A DNA stretch of 64,000 nt from Cytobacillus purgationiresistens (GCF_030813235.1 NZ_JAUSUB010000006.1:1-64000); one strand, 5' to 3'. Positions 21,183-33,109 are shown, counted from the first letter of the stretch. Notes: generated by a model from the letters alone, not told the origin. Translations and numbers: made by a program.

Positions 21183-21572
21183 ATAGAAGAGTCAAAGGCT
21201 TTAGGAACATCCATTTTGTATGGAATTATTACCATCTTTGCATTTGCTATTGTGAGTAGTTTTATATTTGCATTGATTCTCAGGTTCACATCACTTCAAG
21301 AAGCTTCTTTACAATATGTCATTACAGGTATATCCTTTATTGCAATTTTTACTGGCGGTTTCATTTCAGGAGGGAAAGGAAAGCAAAAAGGCTGGATGCT
21401 CGGAGGTCTAACTGGGCTATTGTATGTAGTTGTTATCTTCCTATTCCAATACCTAGGGTTTGATAAACTATTTTCAATTGATCAGCTCGTCTATTTTGTA
21501 TGCTATATTCTCATTGCCATGATGGGCGGGATTCTTGGTGTCAACATGAATTCGAAGTCCAGAACGACCTAA
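21183..21572 (+). CDS. TIGR04086-family membrane protein (YrzE-like)
   Basis: About 129 residues with four predicted membrane helices and a KGKQKGWMLGGLTGLLY loop motif. Gene order (spoVB, DUF421, this gene, yajC) matches yrzE of B. subtilis. The reading frame before the TTG at 21216 is open and coding-like (EESKALGTSIL). The best ribosome binding site, GGGAGAGG at 21169-21176, is 6 nt before an ATA codon at 21183 and no ATG/GTG/TTG lies at the right distance, so the start may be ATA. The alternative is TTG at 21216, which loses conserved-looking residues. Confidence 0.78.
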   Translation: MEESKALGTSILYGIITIFAFAIVSSFIFALILRFTSLQEASLQYVITGISFIAIFTGGFISGGKGKQKGWMLGGLTGLLYVVVIFLFQYLGFDKLFSIDQLVYFVCYILIAMMGGILGVNMNSKSRTT

Positions 21573-21577
21573 TTGGT

Positions 21578-21606
21578 TGAGAGCGCCTAAATAGAGGGGC
21601 TCTTTC
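21578..21606 (+). terminator. Terminator after the TIGR04086 gene
   Basis: AGAGC-CC pairs with GG-GCTCT around an A-rich loop, followed by TTTCTT. Confidence 0.6.
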
Positions 21607-21639
21607 TTCGTATAGGAGTATTATTTTGCATACAGAATA

Positions 21640-21693
21640 AAAAAACTGCCTCAAATTTGTCATATTCCCATGACTACTTGAGACAGTTTTTTT
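21640..21693 (-). terminator. Terminator after yajC
   Basis: Imperfect hairpin with AACTG/CAGTT and CTCAA/TTGAG arms and T runs on both outer sides. It ends the ruvA-to-yajC series. Confidence 0.75.
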
Positions 21694-21695
21694 TC

Positions 21696-21980
21696 TTACT
21701 TTGAAAGTAAATCGCCAGCTGATGATTCCGTTACTTCACGGACTGCTTGACGGTCGTATGTAAGACGGCTTCCATCGCCACATTTGATGACGATTTTATC
21801 TTCATCGATGGCATCTACAAAACCATGAAGCCCACCGATTGTAACTACTTTATCGCCTTTTTTCAGATCAGTCTGCATTTGCGTAACCGCTTTTTGACGC
21901 TTCTGCTGTGGTCTGATTAAAAGAAAATAAAATAGAACAAACATCAAGAGTAAAGGTGCTATTGTTGCTAACATATCCAT
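21696..21980 (-). CDS. yajC: Preprotein translocase subunit YajC
   Basis: A 94-residue protein with one N-terminal membrane helix followed by PQQKRQK and a small cytoplasmic domain containing GDKVVTIGGLHG. It is an accessory of the SecDF-YajC complex. ATG at 21980 lies 8 nt after AAAGGAGGGG; the frame continues 7 codons upstream through that site. The neighbour tgt, 24 bp upstream, is the usual partner (queA-tgt-yajC). Confidence 0.95.
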   Translation of the reverse strand: MDMLATIAPLLLMFVLFYFLLIRPQQKRQKAVTQMQTDLKKGDKVVTIGGLHGFVDAIDEDKIVIKCGDGSRLTYDRQAVREVTESSAGDLLSK

Positions 21981-22004
21981 ATATTTTTCCCCTCCTTTCA
22001 AATA

Positions 22005-24205
<2,201 letters not shown>

Positions 24206-24258
24206 GATGTCACCGTCTCTAACTTTTATTCACTTGCAAACAAGCTTTAAATTTATTT

Positions 24259-24456
24259 TTAACGAAACTTTCCAAGGAAATAAACAATGATCGATAGTAC
24301 GATACTGATAATGACGGACGTAACAATTGGGAAATAGAAGGTTGTGTTCCCTTTCTTTACGACGATATCTCCTGGCAGACGACCGATACTAAAAAAATGC
24401 ATAAGAAATCCAATTGCAAAAATAATTGCGCCAATGATCATCAGCCATTTTGTCAA
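24259..24456 (-). CDS. DUF2905 small membrane protein
   Basis: A 65-residue protein with two membrane helices and the conserved [13 protein letters not shown] loop of the DUF2905 family. Its ATG overlaps the ruvB stop (ATGA-type junction), so translation is coupled to ruvB. Its function is unknown. The ruvB-DUF2905-queA order is common in Bacillales. Confidence 0.85.
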   Translation of the reverse strand: MTKWLMIIGAIIFAIGFLMHFFSIGRLPGDIVVKKGNTTFYFPIVTSVIISIVLSIIVYFLGKFR

Positions 24457-25457
24457 TCAGATGGCACCTCCATCTTAAAATGCTCGTATACCAGGCTAGT
24501 AGCCACTCTTCCACGAGGGGTTCTCTGCAGGAATCCGATTTGCAGCAAATACGGTTCATACACATCTTCAATTGTATGTGATTCCTCACCAATTGTCGCC
24601 GAGATTGTTTCCAAACCGACTGGGCCGCCCCTGTATTTTTCGATAATTCCTCTTAATAACTTATGATCAATATGATCTAATCCCAATCTATCGACCTGCA
24701 GCATCTCTAACGCCTCGGAAGCCAGATCCAAATAGACAATGCCATCTCCTCTTACTTGGGCATAATCCCTCACTCTTCGCAGAAGCCGATTAGCTATGCG
24801 TGGGGTCCCTCGCGATCTTCTCGCAATCTCAATTGCAGCTAGTTCATCAATTTCAGTGTGGAGTATATCAGAAGTGCGGACAACAATTTCCTTAAGCTGG
24901 CTCTCATTATAGTATTCCAATCTACTCATCACGCCAAACCTGTCTCTTAAAGGCGCGGATAAAGAGCCTGCTCTAGTTGTCGCTCCAACAAGAGTAAATG
25001 GCGGAAGATCAAGTCTTACCGACCTTGCCCCAGGACCTTTTCCAATCACAATATCTAAACAAAAATCCTCCATTGCCGGGTATAATACTTCTTCAATTGA
25101 TCGGGGCAAGCGGTGAATTTCATCAATAAACAAGACATCTCCAGGTTCCAGCGCTGTTAAAATAGCTGCCAGATCACCAGGCCTTTCAATTGCAGGTCCT
25201 GCCGTCGTCCGAATATTCACTCCCATTTCATTTGCAATAATAGCAGCTAATGTCGTTTTTCCCAACCCTGGTGGTCCATACAGGAGCACATGATCCAAGG
25301 TCTCTTTTCTCATCTTGGCTGCCTCAATAAAAACCGCTAAGTTTTCCTTTACTTTATCTTGGCCAATATATTGCCTTAATGTTTGTGGTCGTAAGCTAAG
25401 TTCAAATGAAGTATCCTGTACATCCGCTTCACCTGAAATAATACGATCTTCCATCAT
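24453..25457 (-). CDS. ruvB: Holliday junction branch-migration helicase RuvB
   Basis: A 334-residue AAA+ motor. Walker [12 protein letters not shown] is near 61-71, Walker B FIDEIHRL near 112, sensor/arginine-finger segments follow, and a C-terminal winged helix ends in RTPRGR. With RuvA it drives branch migration during recombination. The start has GAGGTG upstream. It lies 44 bp after ruvA. Confidence 0.98.
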   Translation of the reverse strand: MMEDRIISGEADVQDTSFELSLRPQTLRQYIGQDKVKENLAVFIEAAKMRKETLDHVLLYGPPGLGKTTLAAIIANEMGVNIRTTAGPAIERPGDLAAILTALEPGDVLFIDEIHRLPRSIEEVLYPAMEDFCLDIVIGKGPGARSVRLDLPPFTLVGATTRAGSLSAPLRDRFGVMSRLEYYNESQLKEIVVRTSDILHTEIDELAAIEIARRSRGTPRIANRLLRRVRDYAQVRGDGIVYLDLASEALEMLQVDRLGLDHIDHKLLRGIIEKYRGGPVGLETISATIGEESHTIEDVYEPYLLQIGFLQRTPRGRVATSLVYEHFKMEVPSD

Positions 25458-25501
25458 TCACTTTTCACCTCTTTATTAAAAAAGCTAGCACTGCTACACC
25501 A

Positions 25502-26113
25502 CTACAATTTTAAAAGCTTCTGTAACGCCTTCTTAATATATTGGTCTGTCGTTAATTTCTCTTTCTTCAAATCAGGTGATATTTTCTTCAATTCTCTATC
25601 CGAATAACCTAAGGCTTGTAGCGCTAGAATAGCTTCCTCAAAGTCACCATTCATAGGATGTTGATCCTCAAGCTTTTCTTGTGAAAATAAATCTGGAAAG
25701 AAGTCAGGAACAATATCAGGAAGTTTTCCTTTTAAATCAAGTATGATTTGGCGGGCTGTCTTTTTCCCCACACCAGGAAATTTGGTAAGAAATGTTTCAT
25801 CTTCATTCTCAATCGCTTGGACGACCTGACTTGGTTCACCTGATGCTAGAATGGCCAGCGCCCCTTTGGGTCCTATCCCTGTAACGTTTAATAGCTTTGT
25901 AAACAATGCCTTTTCTTGACGTGAAGAAAACCCATATAAGGCCATGATATCTTCACGTACATAATGGTATGTATAAACTTGTACTTCCTGTCCAGATTCT
26001 TTCGTATATCTGAATGGATTGGGCGTCATGATTTGATAACCGATTCCATTGTTTTCAATAACGATAAATTCAGGCCCGATATAGTCAAGGCGACCTTTTA
26101 TATATTCATACAA
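25502..26113 (-). CDS. ruvA: Holliday junction DNA-binding protein RuvA
   Basis: A 203-residue protein with an N-terminal OB fold, two helix-hairpin-helix motifs ([16 protein letters not shown] near 72 and [14 protein letters not shown] near 109) and a C-terminal RuvB-binding domain. The start is TTG at 26113, about 10 nt after GGGGAG. It is first in the ruvA-ruvB-DUF2905-queA-tgt-yajC series. Confidence 0.97.
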   Translation of the reverse strand: MYEYIKGRLDYIGPEFIVIENNGIGYQIMTPNPFRYTKESGQEVQVYTYHYVREDIMALYGFSSRQEKALFTKLLNVTGIGPKGALAILASGEPSQVVQAIENEDETFLTKFPGVGKKTARQIILDLKGKLPDIVPDFFPDLFSQEKLEDQHPMNGDFEEAILALQALGYSDRELKKISPDLKKEKLTTDQYIKKALQKLLKL

Positions 26114-26254
26114 CGCATTTTCGCTCCCCTTATTTTCTGTATCTCATTTTATCATACTATACTTTTCGTTCGAAGAGAAAAATAGCATTACTTTCTGAAA
26201 CGAAGATATCAATAAATGGTAATTATAAAAAAAGAAGTTTTGTTACTCATAAAA

Positions 26255-26281
26255 ATTAGACCGGCATATGCCGGTCTAATC
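26255..26281 (-). terminator. Terminator of the mrp operon
   Basis: Perfect inverted repeat ATTAGACCGGCAT / ATGCCGGTCTAAT centred at 26268 with T-rich sequence on the minus-strand 3' side, right after mrpG. It separates mrp from ruvA. Confidence 0.85.
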
Positions 26282-26282
26282 C

Positions 26283-26639
26283 TCATTTATCCACTTCTAA
26301 TACTTCCTTTAACTCATCTTTCACACTCGTATCCGATAAGGGCACATTTGAGCGATAAGCAGATCTGCAAATCAGATGTGCAGATACTGGAGCAGTTAAG
26401 AAAACAAAGAAGATGACTAATAATAGTCTAATGCTGAAGACACCTTCATGAATAAGAAAGAATATCAACGTACCAATTAAAGTAAACAATACACCAATGG
26501 TTGAACTTTTAGACGCTGCGTGGGATCGTGTATATACATCAGGCAGCCTAATGAGACCAATTGCACTTAGGAAGCTAAAAAGCGTGCCAATTAATATTAA
26601 TACTCCTGCAATAATTTCACTTGTGACGCTTATGCTCAA
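26283..26639 (-). CDS. mrpG: Na+/H+ antiporter subunit G
   Basis: A 118-residue subunit with three membrane helices. LPDVYTRSHAASKSSTIGVL near 35 is the MrpG/PhaG signature. It is last in the operon and overlaps mrpF by 23 bp. Confidence 0.95.
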   Translation of the reverse strand: MSISVTSEIIAGVLILIGTLFSFLSAIGLIRLPDVYTRSHAASKSSTIGVLFTLIGTLIFFLIHEGVFSIRLLLVIFFVFLTAPVSAHLICRSAYRSNVPLSDTSVKDELKEVLEVDK

Positions 26640-26901
26640 TGACTACACCCCTTTCTAAAAACCTCGCAAAGGCAATGGTTCCGATAAAGGATAGAATACC
26701 TAATAGCAGCATCACTTCGAAGAATGCAGTAGTTCGAAGCATAATAGATGTAATGGCAATACCAGCAATTAAATTGATGCCGATATTATCTAAAGCTTGT
26801 ACTCGATCCGGAATGGACGGGCCCTTTATTAAACGATAAATAGCAGCTAAAATGGACAAGGTCAGAAATACTAATGCGATCGTCAGAAAAGTATCTATCA
26901 T
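26617..26901 (-). CDS. mrpF: Na+/H+ antiporter subunit F
   Basis: A 94-residue subunit with three membrane helices. GPSIPDRVQALDNIGIN near 28-44 is the MrpF signature; the Asp in it is conserved across the family. It overlaps mrpE by 4 bp, indicating coupled translation. Confidence 0.95.
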   Translation of the reverse strand: MIDTFLTIALVFLTLSILAAIYRLIKGPSIPDRVQALDNIGINLIAGIAITSIMLRTTAFFEVMLLLGILSFIGTIAFARFLERGVVIEHKRHK

Positions 26902-27377
26902 TTTCTTGTCACCCTCTTTATCGACTTTTCAAATCTATCTTTCGATTTCATTAATGAATCACTCGAGGTTGGGATATCCATTCCATGAATGTAAAACTTC
27001 CTGCTATCTGTTGATACCTCAACAACGACTGACCCAGGTGTTAAACATATTAATAAAGCTAAAAGCGTTATTTCAAGCTCCCCCTCAAGGTCTGTGTCCA
27101 TCGTAAAGATTCCAGGAGTGATATTTAATTTTGGTCGCATGACTTGTTTAACCACTTGAATACTTGAAGTAAACAACTCATGAATAAAAACAATAAATAA
27201 TTTTATGATATTAATAAATGTACTGATATAGAAATTATGCGGGAAAAATCGGCGCATCAAGAATAAAACGAATATCCCGACTAAATAACCGCTAAAGAAG
27301 GATAGAACACTCCACTCATCTTGAAGGAACATCCATAATGTAGCGATAAAAAGATTGATTAACACTTGCATGGGCAT
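26898..27377 (-). CDS. mrpE: Na+/H+ antiporter subunit E
   Basis: A 159-residue subunit with two to three N-terminal membrane helices and a cytoplasmic domain containing LTPGSVVVEVSTDSRKFYIH, typical of MrpE. ATG at 27377 follows GGAAGGGGTGG; another ATG two codons on is equally usable. Confidence 0.94.
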   Translation of the reverse strand: MPMQVLINLFIATLWMFLQDEWSVLSFFSGYLVGIFVLFLMRRFFPHNFYISTFINIIKLFIVFIHELFTSSIQVVKQVMRPKLNITPGIFTMDTDLEGELEITLLALLICLTPGSVVVEVSTDSRKFYIHGMDIPTSSDSLMKSKDRFEKSIKRVTRK

Positions 27378-27422
27378 TTGAACCACCCCTTCCTTCAAGA
27401 ATCAATGACTTTTTTGAAAAGC

Positions 27423-28910
27423 TCATTGCCCATTTCCTCCGAGAACAGCTTCGATATAGAGAGAAGGATTCATTAAACCTTCAACCGCTATTTGTACATA
27501 ATCATGAAGACCTTCAGCTCCAAGACCAAGAGCGATGGTTAACATAACCAAAGCAACAATCGGGAGCATAACTCCTTTCGTTGTGCCTTTCTCCATCTCT
27601 TCGGATAAAATGGTTTCTCCCCAAAAGCTATTCATAAAGATTTTCATGACCGAGAATAGAACCATCAGACTTGTAAAAAGTCCGATCGCACCAAGCCAGT
27701 AGTATTCGGAAGCAAATGTACCTTGAGTGATATACACTTTTCCAATAAAGCCACTTAAAGGCGGTATGCCTGCAATCGATAAAGCAGCAATGAAATACAT
27801 CCAGCCTAAATATGGATGAGTTTGAATGAGACCACTCATATCTTTCAATTTACTTGTTCCAGCAATGGCGATAATAACGCCGCCAATTAGAAATATCAGC
27901 GCTTTGATGACCATGTCATGGATTAAATAATAGATGGATCCAGTCATTCCTTCAGCTGTAAAGGAAGCTAAACCAGCCAAAATGAAGCCTACACCAACAA
28001 CGACATTGTAGGTCAGTATCTTCTTAATATCCATATATGCGATGGCCCCAATAGCGCCTAGAACCATTGTTACAGCACTCATAATTCCAATAATTAAGTG
28101 AGTTACTTGCGGTTCGTGATAAAAAACAAGTGTGAAAAAACGATAAATCGCGTAGATACCCACCTTTGTCAAAAGGGCTGCAAATATAGCAGCAACCGCT
28201 GTTGGCGGAGAACCATATGATCCAGGAAGCCAAAAGAATAGAAATAAGCCAGCCTTTAAACTAAAAACAAGTAGAAATAAAATGGCTACAGCAGTCATTA
28301 ATCCATCCTGCCCTACTTCTGCCACTCGAACGGACAAGTGAGCCATATTGAGCGTGCCAGTCACAGCATATAAATAGGCGATGGCGATCAAGAATAGGAA
28401 TGAAGCAATGATATTTACCAATACATATTTGATTGATTCACGCAGCTGTCCTTTTTCTCCTCCCAGAGAAATCAATGCATAAGATGAAATCAGCATAACT
28501 TCAAAGCAAACAAATAAGTTAAATACATCTCCGGTTAAAAATGAGCCGTTTACCCCTGAAATGAGGAATAAGAATAAAGGATAGAAATAATGCTCTTCCT
28601 TATCTCTCCCTATGGATTTAAATGCATAAATCAAAACAAACAGAGCGACTACGCTTGTTGTTATCAATAACAAGGCTGCCAACATATCAGCGACCATGGT
28701 CACTCCGTACGGAGCAGCCCAGCCACCTATATTCAGAGATTGAATTCCTTTGCTTTGAATTTGTGTGATTAACATCGCTGCAACTGAAATGGTCCCAGCT
28801 AAGCCCAGGATACTTAAAGCGCGATGGAGAATGATCCTTCTTCTAAATATGACCATGAACATCCCAAAAATCAGCGGGATAATAATGGGCAGTATAATTA
28901 AATTATTCAT
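27423..28910 (-). CDS. mrpD: Na+/H+ antiporter subunit D
   Basis: A 495-residue polytopic protein of the NuoL/M/N proton-pumping family with about 14 helices. The conserved Glu of FVCFEVMLISSYAL (near 135) and Lys of SLKAGLFLFFWLP (near 220) belong to the proton path. ATG at 28910 is preferred over the ATG two codons upstream because of its spacing from AGAGG; it overlaps mrpC by 8 bp. Confidence 0.96.
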   Translation of the reverse strand: MNNLIILPIIIPLIFGMFMVIFRRRIILHRALSILGLAGTISVAAMLITQIQSKGIQSLNIGGWAAPYGVTMVADMLAALLLITTSVVALFVLIYAFKSIGRDKEEHYFYPLFLFLISGVNGSFLTGDVFNLFVCFEVMLISSYALISLGGEKGQLRESIKYVLVNIIASFLFLIAIAYLYAVTGTLNMAHLSVRVAEVGQDGLMTAVAILFLLVFSLKAGLFLFFWLPGSYGSPPTAVAAIFAALLTKVGIYAIYRFFTLVFYHEPQVTHLIIGIMSAVTMVLGAIGAIAYMDIKKILTYNVVVGVGFILAGLASFTAEGMTGSIYYLIHDMVIKALIFLIGGVIIAIAGTSKLKDMSGLIQTHPYLGWMYFIAALSIAGIPPLSGFIGKVYITQGTFASEYYWLGAIGLFTSLMVLFSVMKIFMNSFWGETILSEEMEKGTTKGVMLPIVALVMLTIALGLGAEGLHDYVQIAVEGLMNPSLYIEAVLGGNGQ

Positions 28911-29241
28911 CTTCATTACCTCTCATTTGTGACGTGTCATCCGTCCCCAGCAGCTTATACGAACGATAGCTAAGCACCAGGAATAGAGCTGTAGTTGCAA
29001 AGTTGATAACAATCGCAGTCAAAATGAGGGCTTGTGGTAAAGCATCTGTAAAAGATAGTGAATCTAAACCTAATAGCGGCGGCCCTCCAGTTTTCAATCC
29101 ACCCATTGTAAGGATGAGCAAATGTACACCATGACTAATAATGGATGTTCCCAAAATAATTCGCAATAAGCTTTTCGTTAAGATTAAATAAGTTCCTATA
29201 GCAAAGAATACACCGACTAGAATCGACATTAACGTTTCCAT
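28903..29241 (-). CDS. mrpC: Na+/H+ antiporter subunit C
   Basis: A 112-residue, three-helix subunit related to NuoK, with GTYLILTKSLLRIILG near 15 and DALPQALILTAIVI near 66. ATG at 29241 follows GTGAGGA; an in-frame upstream codon (29256) is inside mrpB and lacks a site. Confidence 0.95.
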   Translation of the reverse strand: METLMSILVGVFFAIGTYLILTKSLLRIILGTSIISHGVHLLILTMGGLKTGGPPLLGLDSLSFTDALPQALILTAIVINFATTALFLVLSYRSYKLLGTDDTSQMRGNEDE

Positions 29242-29242
29242 A

Positions 29243-29668
29243 TTATCGATCCTCACTTATAGTTAAAATTATTGTCATTGCTGTCCCAATAACAGCAAAG
29301 GCAACGCCTATATCAAATAAAACGGCTGTCGCCAGCTCTGTTTTCCCAAATATCGGAAGGTCGAAATATTGAAATGCCTGCGTTAAGAACGGTTCATTGA
29401 AAAATACTCCGCCCAAGCCTGTGAATACAGCAATCAATACGCCGATCGATGTAACCACTTTAAAATCTACAGGGAAATTCGCTTTAACCGACTCAACATC
29501 ATAAGAAAGAAATAGAAGTGTCAGCGCTGCAGCGAACCCAAGTCCGCCGATAAAGCCTCCGCCAGGATTATGATGACCTGAGAAGAAAAGGTTGATTGCG
29601 AAAGTAAAAATAATGACGACCGCAACTTTGGTGACGCCGCGCAAAATAATATCGTTAGGTTCTTTCAT
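29243..29668 (-). CDS. mrpB: Na+/H+ antiporter subunit B
   Basis: A 141-residue MnhB/MrpB-family subunit with four helices and the GHHNPGGGFIGGLGFAAALT signature near 30-49. It overlaps the end of mrpA by one base, so the two are translated in series. Confidence 0.96.
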   Translation of the reverse strand: MKEPNDIILRGVTKVAVVIIFTFAINLFFSGHHNPGGGFIGGLGFAAALTLLFLSYDVESVKANFPVDFKVVTSIGVLIAVFTGLGGVFFNEPFLTQAFQYFDLPIFGKTELATAVLFDIGVAFAVIGTAMTIILTISEDR

Positions 29669-32070
29669 TATTTCTCCCTCCTGTCTAAACCAAGCTTAAT
29701 CATTGTGTATACACCCAAACCAGCAATACATAATACGAATATTTCCAGCATTGTATCAATTCCCCGGAAATCAACGAGAATCGAGTTAACAATATTTTTT
29801 GCCCCTGCTAATTCATAGGCATCTTCATAATAACTAGCAATAGGGTCAAATAATCTGGTGCCATTCGCAGAAAAGGCAAACAAAGTTACAATGATACCAA
29901 CACCAATTGAAATGACCAAATTCAATGGTTTTAAAGGCACCCGCTTCGTATGCTCTTTAAATTTAGGCAAGTGGTAAAAGCATAATAAGAATAATGCTGT
30001 TGTTACTGTTTCAACCACTAGTTGTGTCAACGCTAGATCAGGCGCCCTAAAGATGACAAAGAACATTGAAACAAGATAGCCGAGTACACCTAATGCAATA
30101 ATCGCTGTTAATCTTGTCTTAGCGAACAAGACCGTAACAGCTGCTGTCATCATTGCAAGCACTAAAGCTCCTTCGAATACATTTACTGGTGCATTATTGG
30201 AGAAGTCCAATGTGATCGACTGGGTAACTAATAATGTTCCACCTATAAATAGGATGAAGAAACCAAATAAGTAAGCAATATAGTCGCGAATATACCCTGT
30301 CATATAACCGTCAGTTAATGACTTAGACCAACCTTGTGCATGATCCAGTCCTGAGTTGTATAGCTGGTTTAATGTCATATTCTGAGGATATAAGCGATAA
30401 ATGCCCACCCACTTCTTCAAGTACATATACATCAATCCACCTAAAACAACCACACCGATGGTCATAAATAATTCAGTATTCCATCCATGCCAAGCACTTA
30501 TTTTCATATCAATAATGCCGCCCTCAGCTAAAGATGGCAAAACAGATGCAACGGCTGGCTTTAATAAATAATCCGCAATGATATTCGGGAAAAAGAAGAT
30601 AATCACTACGAGAGAAGCTAAAATGATAGGCGAAATCAGCATGCCAATCGGTGCTTCATGCGCTTTCTTCTCCAGCTTTTCCGGTTTATACTTACCTCTA
30701 AAGGTTTTAAAGACAAGAATCATGCTATAGATAAACGTAAAGACGCTGGCTACCCAAGCAATGACCGGGAACAGTATCCCGAAGGTTTCCATATTAAACT
30801 CTGTCAGCTTGGAAGCTTCCAATACAGAGGTGAAAAACATTTCCTTACTTATGAATCCATTGAATGGAGGCAAGCCGGCCATTGCAAACGATCCAATTAC
30901 TGCGATGGTGAAGGAAATCGGCATTATAGTCATTAATCCGCCTAGCCTTCTAATATCACGAGTCCCTGTTTCATGGTCAATAATCCCGACAACCATGAAC
31001 AAGCTCCCTTTAAAGGTGGAATGATTGATCATATGAAAGATTGAAGCGGTAATTGCTACTACATACAAATCAGCTTCACGGCCATACCCAAAGTAGAGAG
31101 CAGCTGAACCAATACCAAGAAGGCTCATAATTAATCCCAGTTGACTGATCGTTGAATAGGCAAGCAGTCCTTTTAAATCGGTTTGCCTCACTGCATTAAT
31201 TGAACCATACAGCAAAGTGATTAATCCGATACCTGAAACAAGCCAAAACCATTCGGAAGAACCGCCAAAAATAGGGGTCATACGCGCAACTAAATAAATA
31301 CCTGCTTTAACCATTGTTGCAGAGTGCAGGTACGCACTGATAGGAGTCGGAGCTTCCATTGCATCAGGCAGCCAGATGCTGAATGGAAACTGGGCTGATT
31401 TAGTAAAGGCACCTAGCAGAATCAAAATCATCGCTGGTAAAAATAAATGATGTTCAGTAATCACGTTAATTTGAGTAAACATTTCACGAATGCTATACGT
31501 ATCTGTCATCATTGATAGCATAATGAAGCCTGAAAGCATAGCTAAACCGCCAAAAATGGTAATCAGCATAGACTTTTGTGCACCATAACGCGACTTTTCA
31601 CGCTGATACCAATACGCAATAAGCAAGAAGGAGGATATGCTCGTTAATTCCCAGAAAACATATAGAACAAGGATGTTATCAGAGAAGACAACTCCCAGCA
31701 TGGCACCCATGAACATTAATAAATAAACATAGAAATTATGAAGCGCTTCACGCTCCTTGGACATATAGTAGATAGAATAAAGAATGACTAAAGCGCCTAT
31801 TCCGGTAATTAATAATCCAAATACAAGTCCTAGACCATCTACGTATGCATCAAAATTAATGCCGAAGGACGGCATCCATGCCATAGAATGATACATTGTT
31901 TCACCCGAAGATATGCCTGGGATAAATCTAATCAAATAAATAAAAATGATAACTGGTATGATAAGAACAAACCACCCCGTATGTATGCGGGGATTAAAAA
32001 ACTTATATAATAATGGGACAAAGATAGCAAATATAAACGGGATTAAAATCATGATGTGCAGTAACGACAC
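29668..32070 (-). CDS. mrpA: Na+/H+ antiporter subunit A
   Basis: An 800-residue giant membrane subunit: a NuoL-like part (about 1-650, with VFWELTSISSFLLI near 140 and FTKSAQFPFSIWLPDAM near 220) plus C-terminal helices related to NuoJ and MrpB. With B-G it forms a hetero-oligomeric antiporter that swaps cytoplasmic Na+ for H+ and supports pH and salt homeostasis. GTG start with AAGGAGGG. First gene of a complete seven-gene operon. In B. subtilis mrp lies elsewhere in the chromosome, so its place between ruvA and bofC is lineage-specific. Confidence 0.97.
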   Translation of the reverse strand: MSLLHIMILIPFIFAIFVPLLYKFFNPRIHTGWFVLIIPVIIFIYLIRFIPGISSGETMYHSMAWMPSFGINFDAYVDGLGLVFGLLITGIGALVILYSIYYMSKEREALHNFYVYLLMFMGAMLGVVFSDNILVLYVFWELTSISSFLLIAYWYQREKSRYGAQKSMLITIFGGLAMLSGFIMLSMMTDTYSIREMFTQINVITEHHLFLPAMILILLGAFTKSAQFPFSIWLPDAMEAPTPISAYLHSATMVKAGIYLVARMTPIFGGSSEWFWLVSGIGLITLLYGSINAVRQTDLKGLLAYSTISQLGLIMSLLGIGSAALYFGYGREADLYVVAITASIFHMINHSTFKGSLFMVVGIIDHETGTRDIRRLGGLMTIMPISFTIAVIGSFAMAGLPPFNGFISKEMFFTSVLEASKLTEFNMETFGILFPVIAWVASVFTFIYSMILVFKTFRGKYKPEKLEKKAHEAPIGMLISPIILASLVVIIFFFPNIIADYLLKPAVASVLPSLAEGGIIDMKISAWHGWNTELFMTIGVVVLGGLMYMYLKKWVGIYRLYPQNMTLNQLYNSGLDHAQGWSKSLTDGYMTGYIRDYIAYLFGFFILFIGGTLLVTQSITLDFSNNAPVNVFEGALVLAMMTAAVTVLFAKTRLTAIIALGVLGYLVSMFFVIFRAPDLALTQLVVETVTTALFLLCFYHLPKFKEHTKRVPLKPLNLVISIGVGIIVTLFAFSANGTRLFDPIASYYEDAYELAGAKNIVNSILVDFRGIDTMLEIFVLCIAGLGVYTMIKLGLDRREK

Positions 32071-32274
32071 TCAAGTTCCCTCCTTTTTTATTGAATGTCC
32101 GGTTGTCCATTTAAATGGTGTTCAAGCTGTTTAAAGAATTTTACTTTTAGTGTGTCTCATTTATAAGAATCCATTACAATAGATAAAAAAGTAATAAAAG
32201 ACAGTCATTTAGCGAAACCTAATCATATTCTGTACTTCCTAAATATATGAATTAGTTAAATTTCTTAAATATGA

Positions 32275-32303
32275 TTGACTGTTTTTGTAGCATGATATAT
32301 AGT
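32275..32303 (+). promoter_or_regulatory. Promoter of the Usp/KdpD-like gene
   Basis: TTGACT (32275-32280) and TATAGT (32298-32303) are 17 bp apart, giving a leader of about 60 nt. The mrp promoter must lie on the other strand between here and 32071; no box stands out there. Confidence 0.65.
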
Positions 32304-32370
32304 CATACATAGTTTATTGATATTGAGTGAGAATAAATGAACTTCACATCTATTACGAGGTGACCTTAAA

Positions 32371-33060
32371 ATGAAGAAAATCAAGGGACGAATGGACGAA
32401 AGTATCCTAGTCTGCGTATATTTTGGACCGAATGGTGAGCGCCTTATCCAACGCGGCTGTAAAATTGCAAGCATGCTTGACTGTCCTCTATATATATTAA
32501 CGATTGATCAAAAGCCGTTTGATGAAATGGATGCAGAAAAATCTCATTACATTACAAAATGGCAACAAATCGCTGAAATGTATAGTGCAGATGCTTTTAT
32601 ATTGAAAGATAATGAGAAACGCCCTGTCTCGAAAGTAATTGCAGAAGTTGCAAGAGATAAACATATTACACAAATTATCCTTGGGCAAACTGCTCAAAGC
32701 AGATGGGAGCAAATTGCAAAAGGCTCTATCATCAATACACTTTTGAGAGAAGTACCGTTTGTCGATTTGCATATTATTTCAGTTTCACGCTACTTGCGAG
32801 ATCAAGAAGGCCAATATGAAAAAGGTGTCCGCGCTTATTTAGTTAAACAGGATGATCATTATCGCGTGACATTCAAACATACGAATAACATCGCATATGA
32901 AGGAATCTTTTTCAAAGACTTTGGTACGGATTTTGACAACGGAGTATTTAAGTTTATGAAAGATAAAGAAACGATTCAAGTGGCCGTGGTTGAAGATATC
33001 GTTACCGACTTAACCAACGTTGATATGACTCCAGATTTCGAAGAGGACGACGACCAATAA
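32371..33060 (+). CDS. Universal-stress / KdpD-UspA-like protein
   Basis: A 229-residue soluble protein. Its first 140 residues resemble the Usp domain of the potassium sensor KdpD: a beta strand ILVCVYFGPNGERLIQRGCKIA near 12-33, and the late motif ITQIILGQTAQSRWEQIAKGSIINTLLRE near 100-128 that resembles the KdpD G-x-S-x-R nucleotide site. No histidine-kinase domain is present. The C-terminal 90 residues end in an acidic tail. It is divergent from mrpA, suggesting a link to ion or osmotic stress; that is inference. Confidence 0.75.
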   Translation: MKKIKGRMDESILVCVYFGPNGERLIQRGCKIASMLDCPLYILTIDQKPFDEMDAEKSHYITKWQQIAEMYSADAFILKDNEKRPVSKVIAEVARDKHITQIILGQTAQSRWEQIAKGSIINTLLREVPFVDLHIISVSRYLRDQEGQYEKGVRAYLVKQDDHYRVTFKHTNNIAYEGIFFKDFGTDFDNGVFKFMKDKETIQVAVVEDIVTDLTNVDMTPDFEEDDDQ

Positions 33061-33077
33061 TTTTCAGCATCTTTCAA

Positions 33078-33106
33078 ACCTCCAATCATGTGATTGGGGG
33101 TTTTTT
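33078..33106 (+). terminator. Terminator after the Usp-like gene
   Basis: AACCTCCAATCA / TGATTGGGGGTT hairpin with six T residues, 18 bp past the stop; it also lies at the 3' end of the convergent integrase gene. Confidence 0.88.
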
Positions 33107-33109
33107 CAA

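Noticed and set aside
26114-26200. LexA box upstream of ruvA, as known in B. subtilis
   Set aside because: Only a half-site (CGAAC) is visible; the second half does not match.
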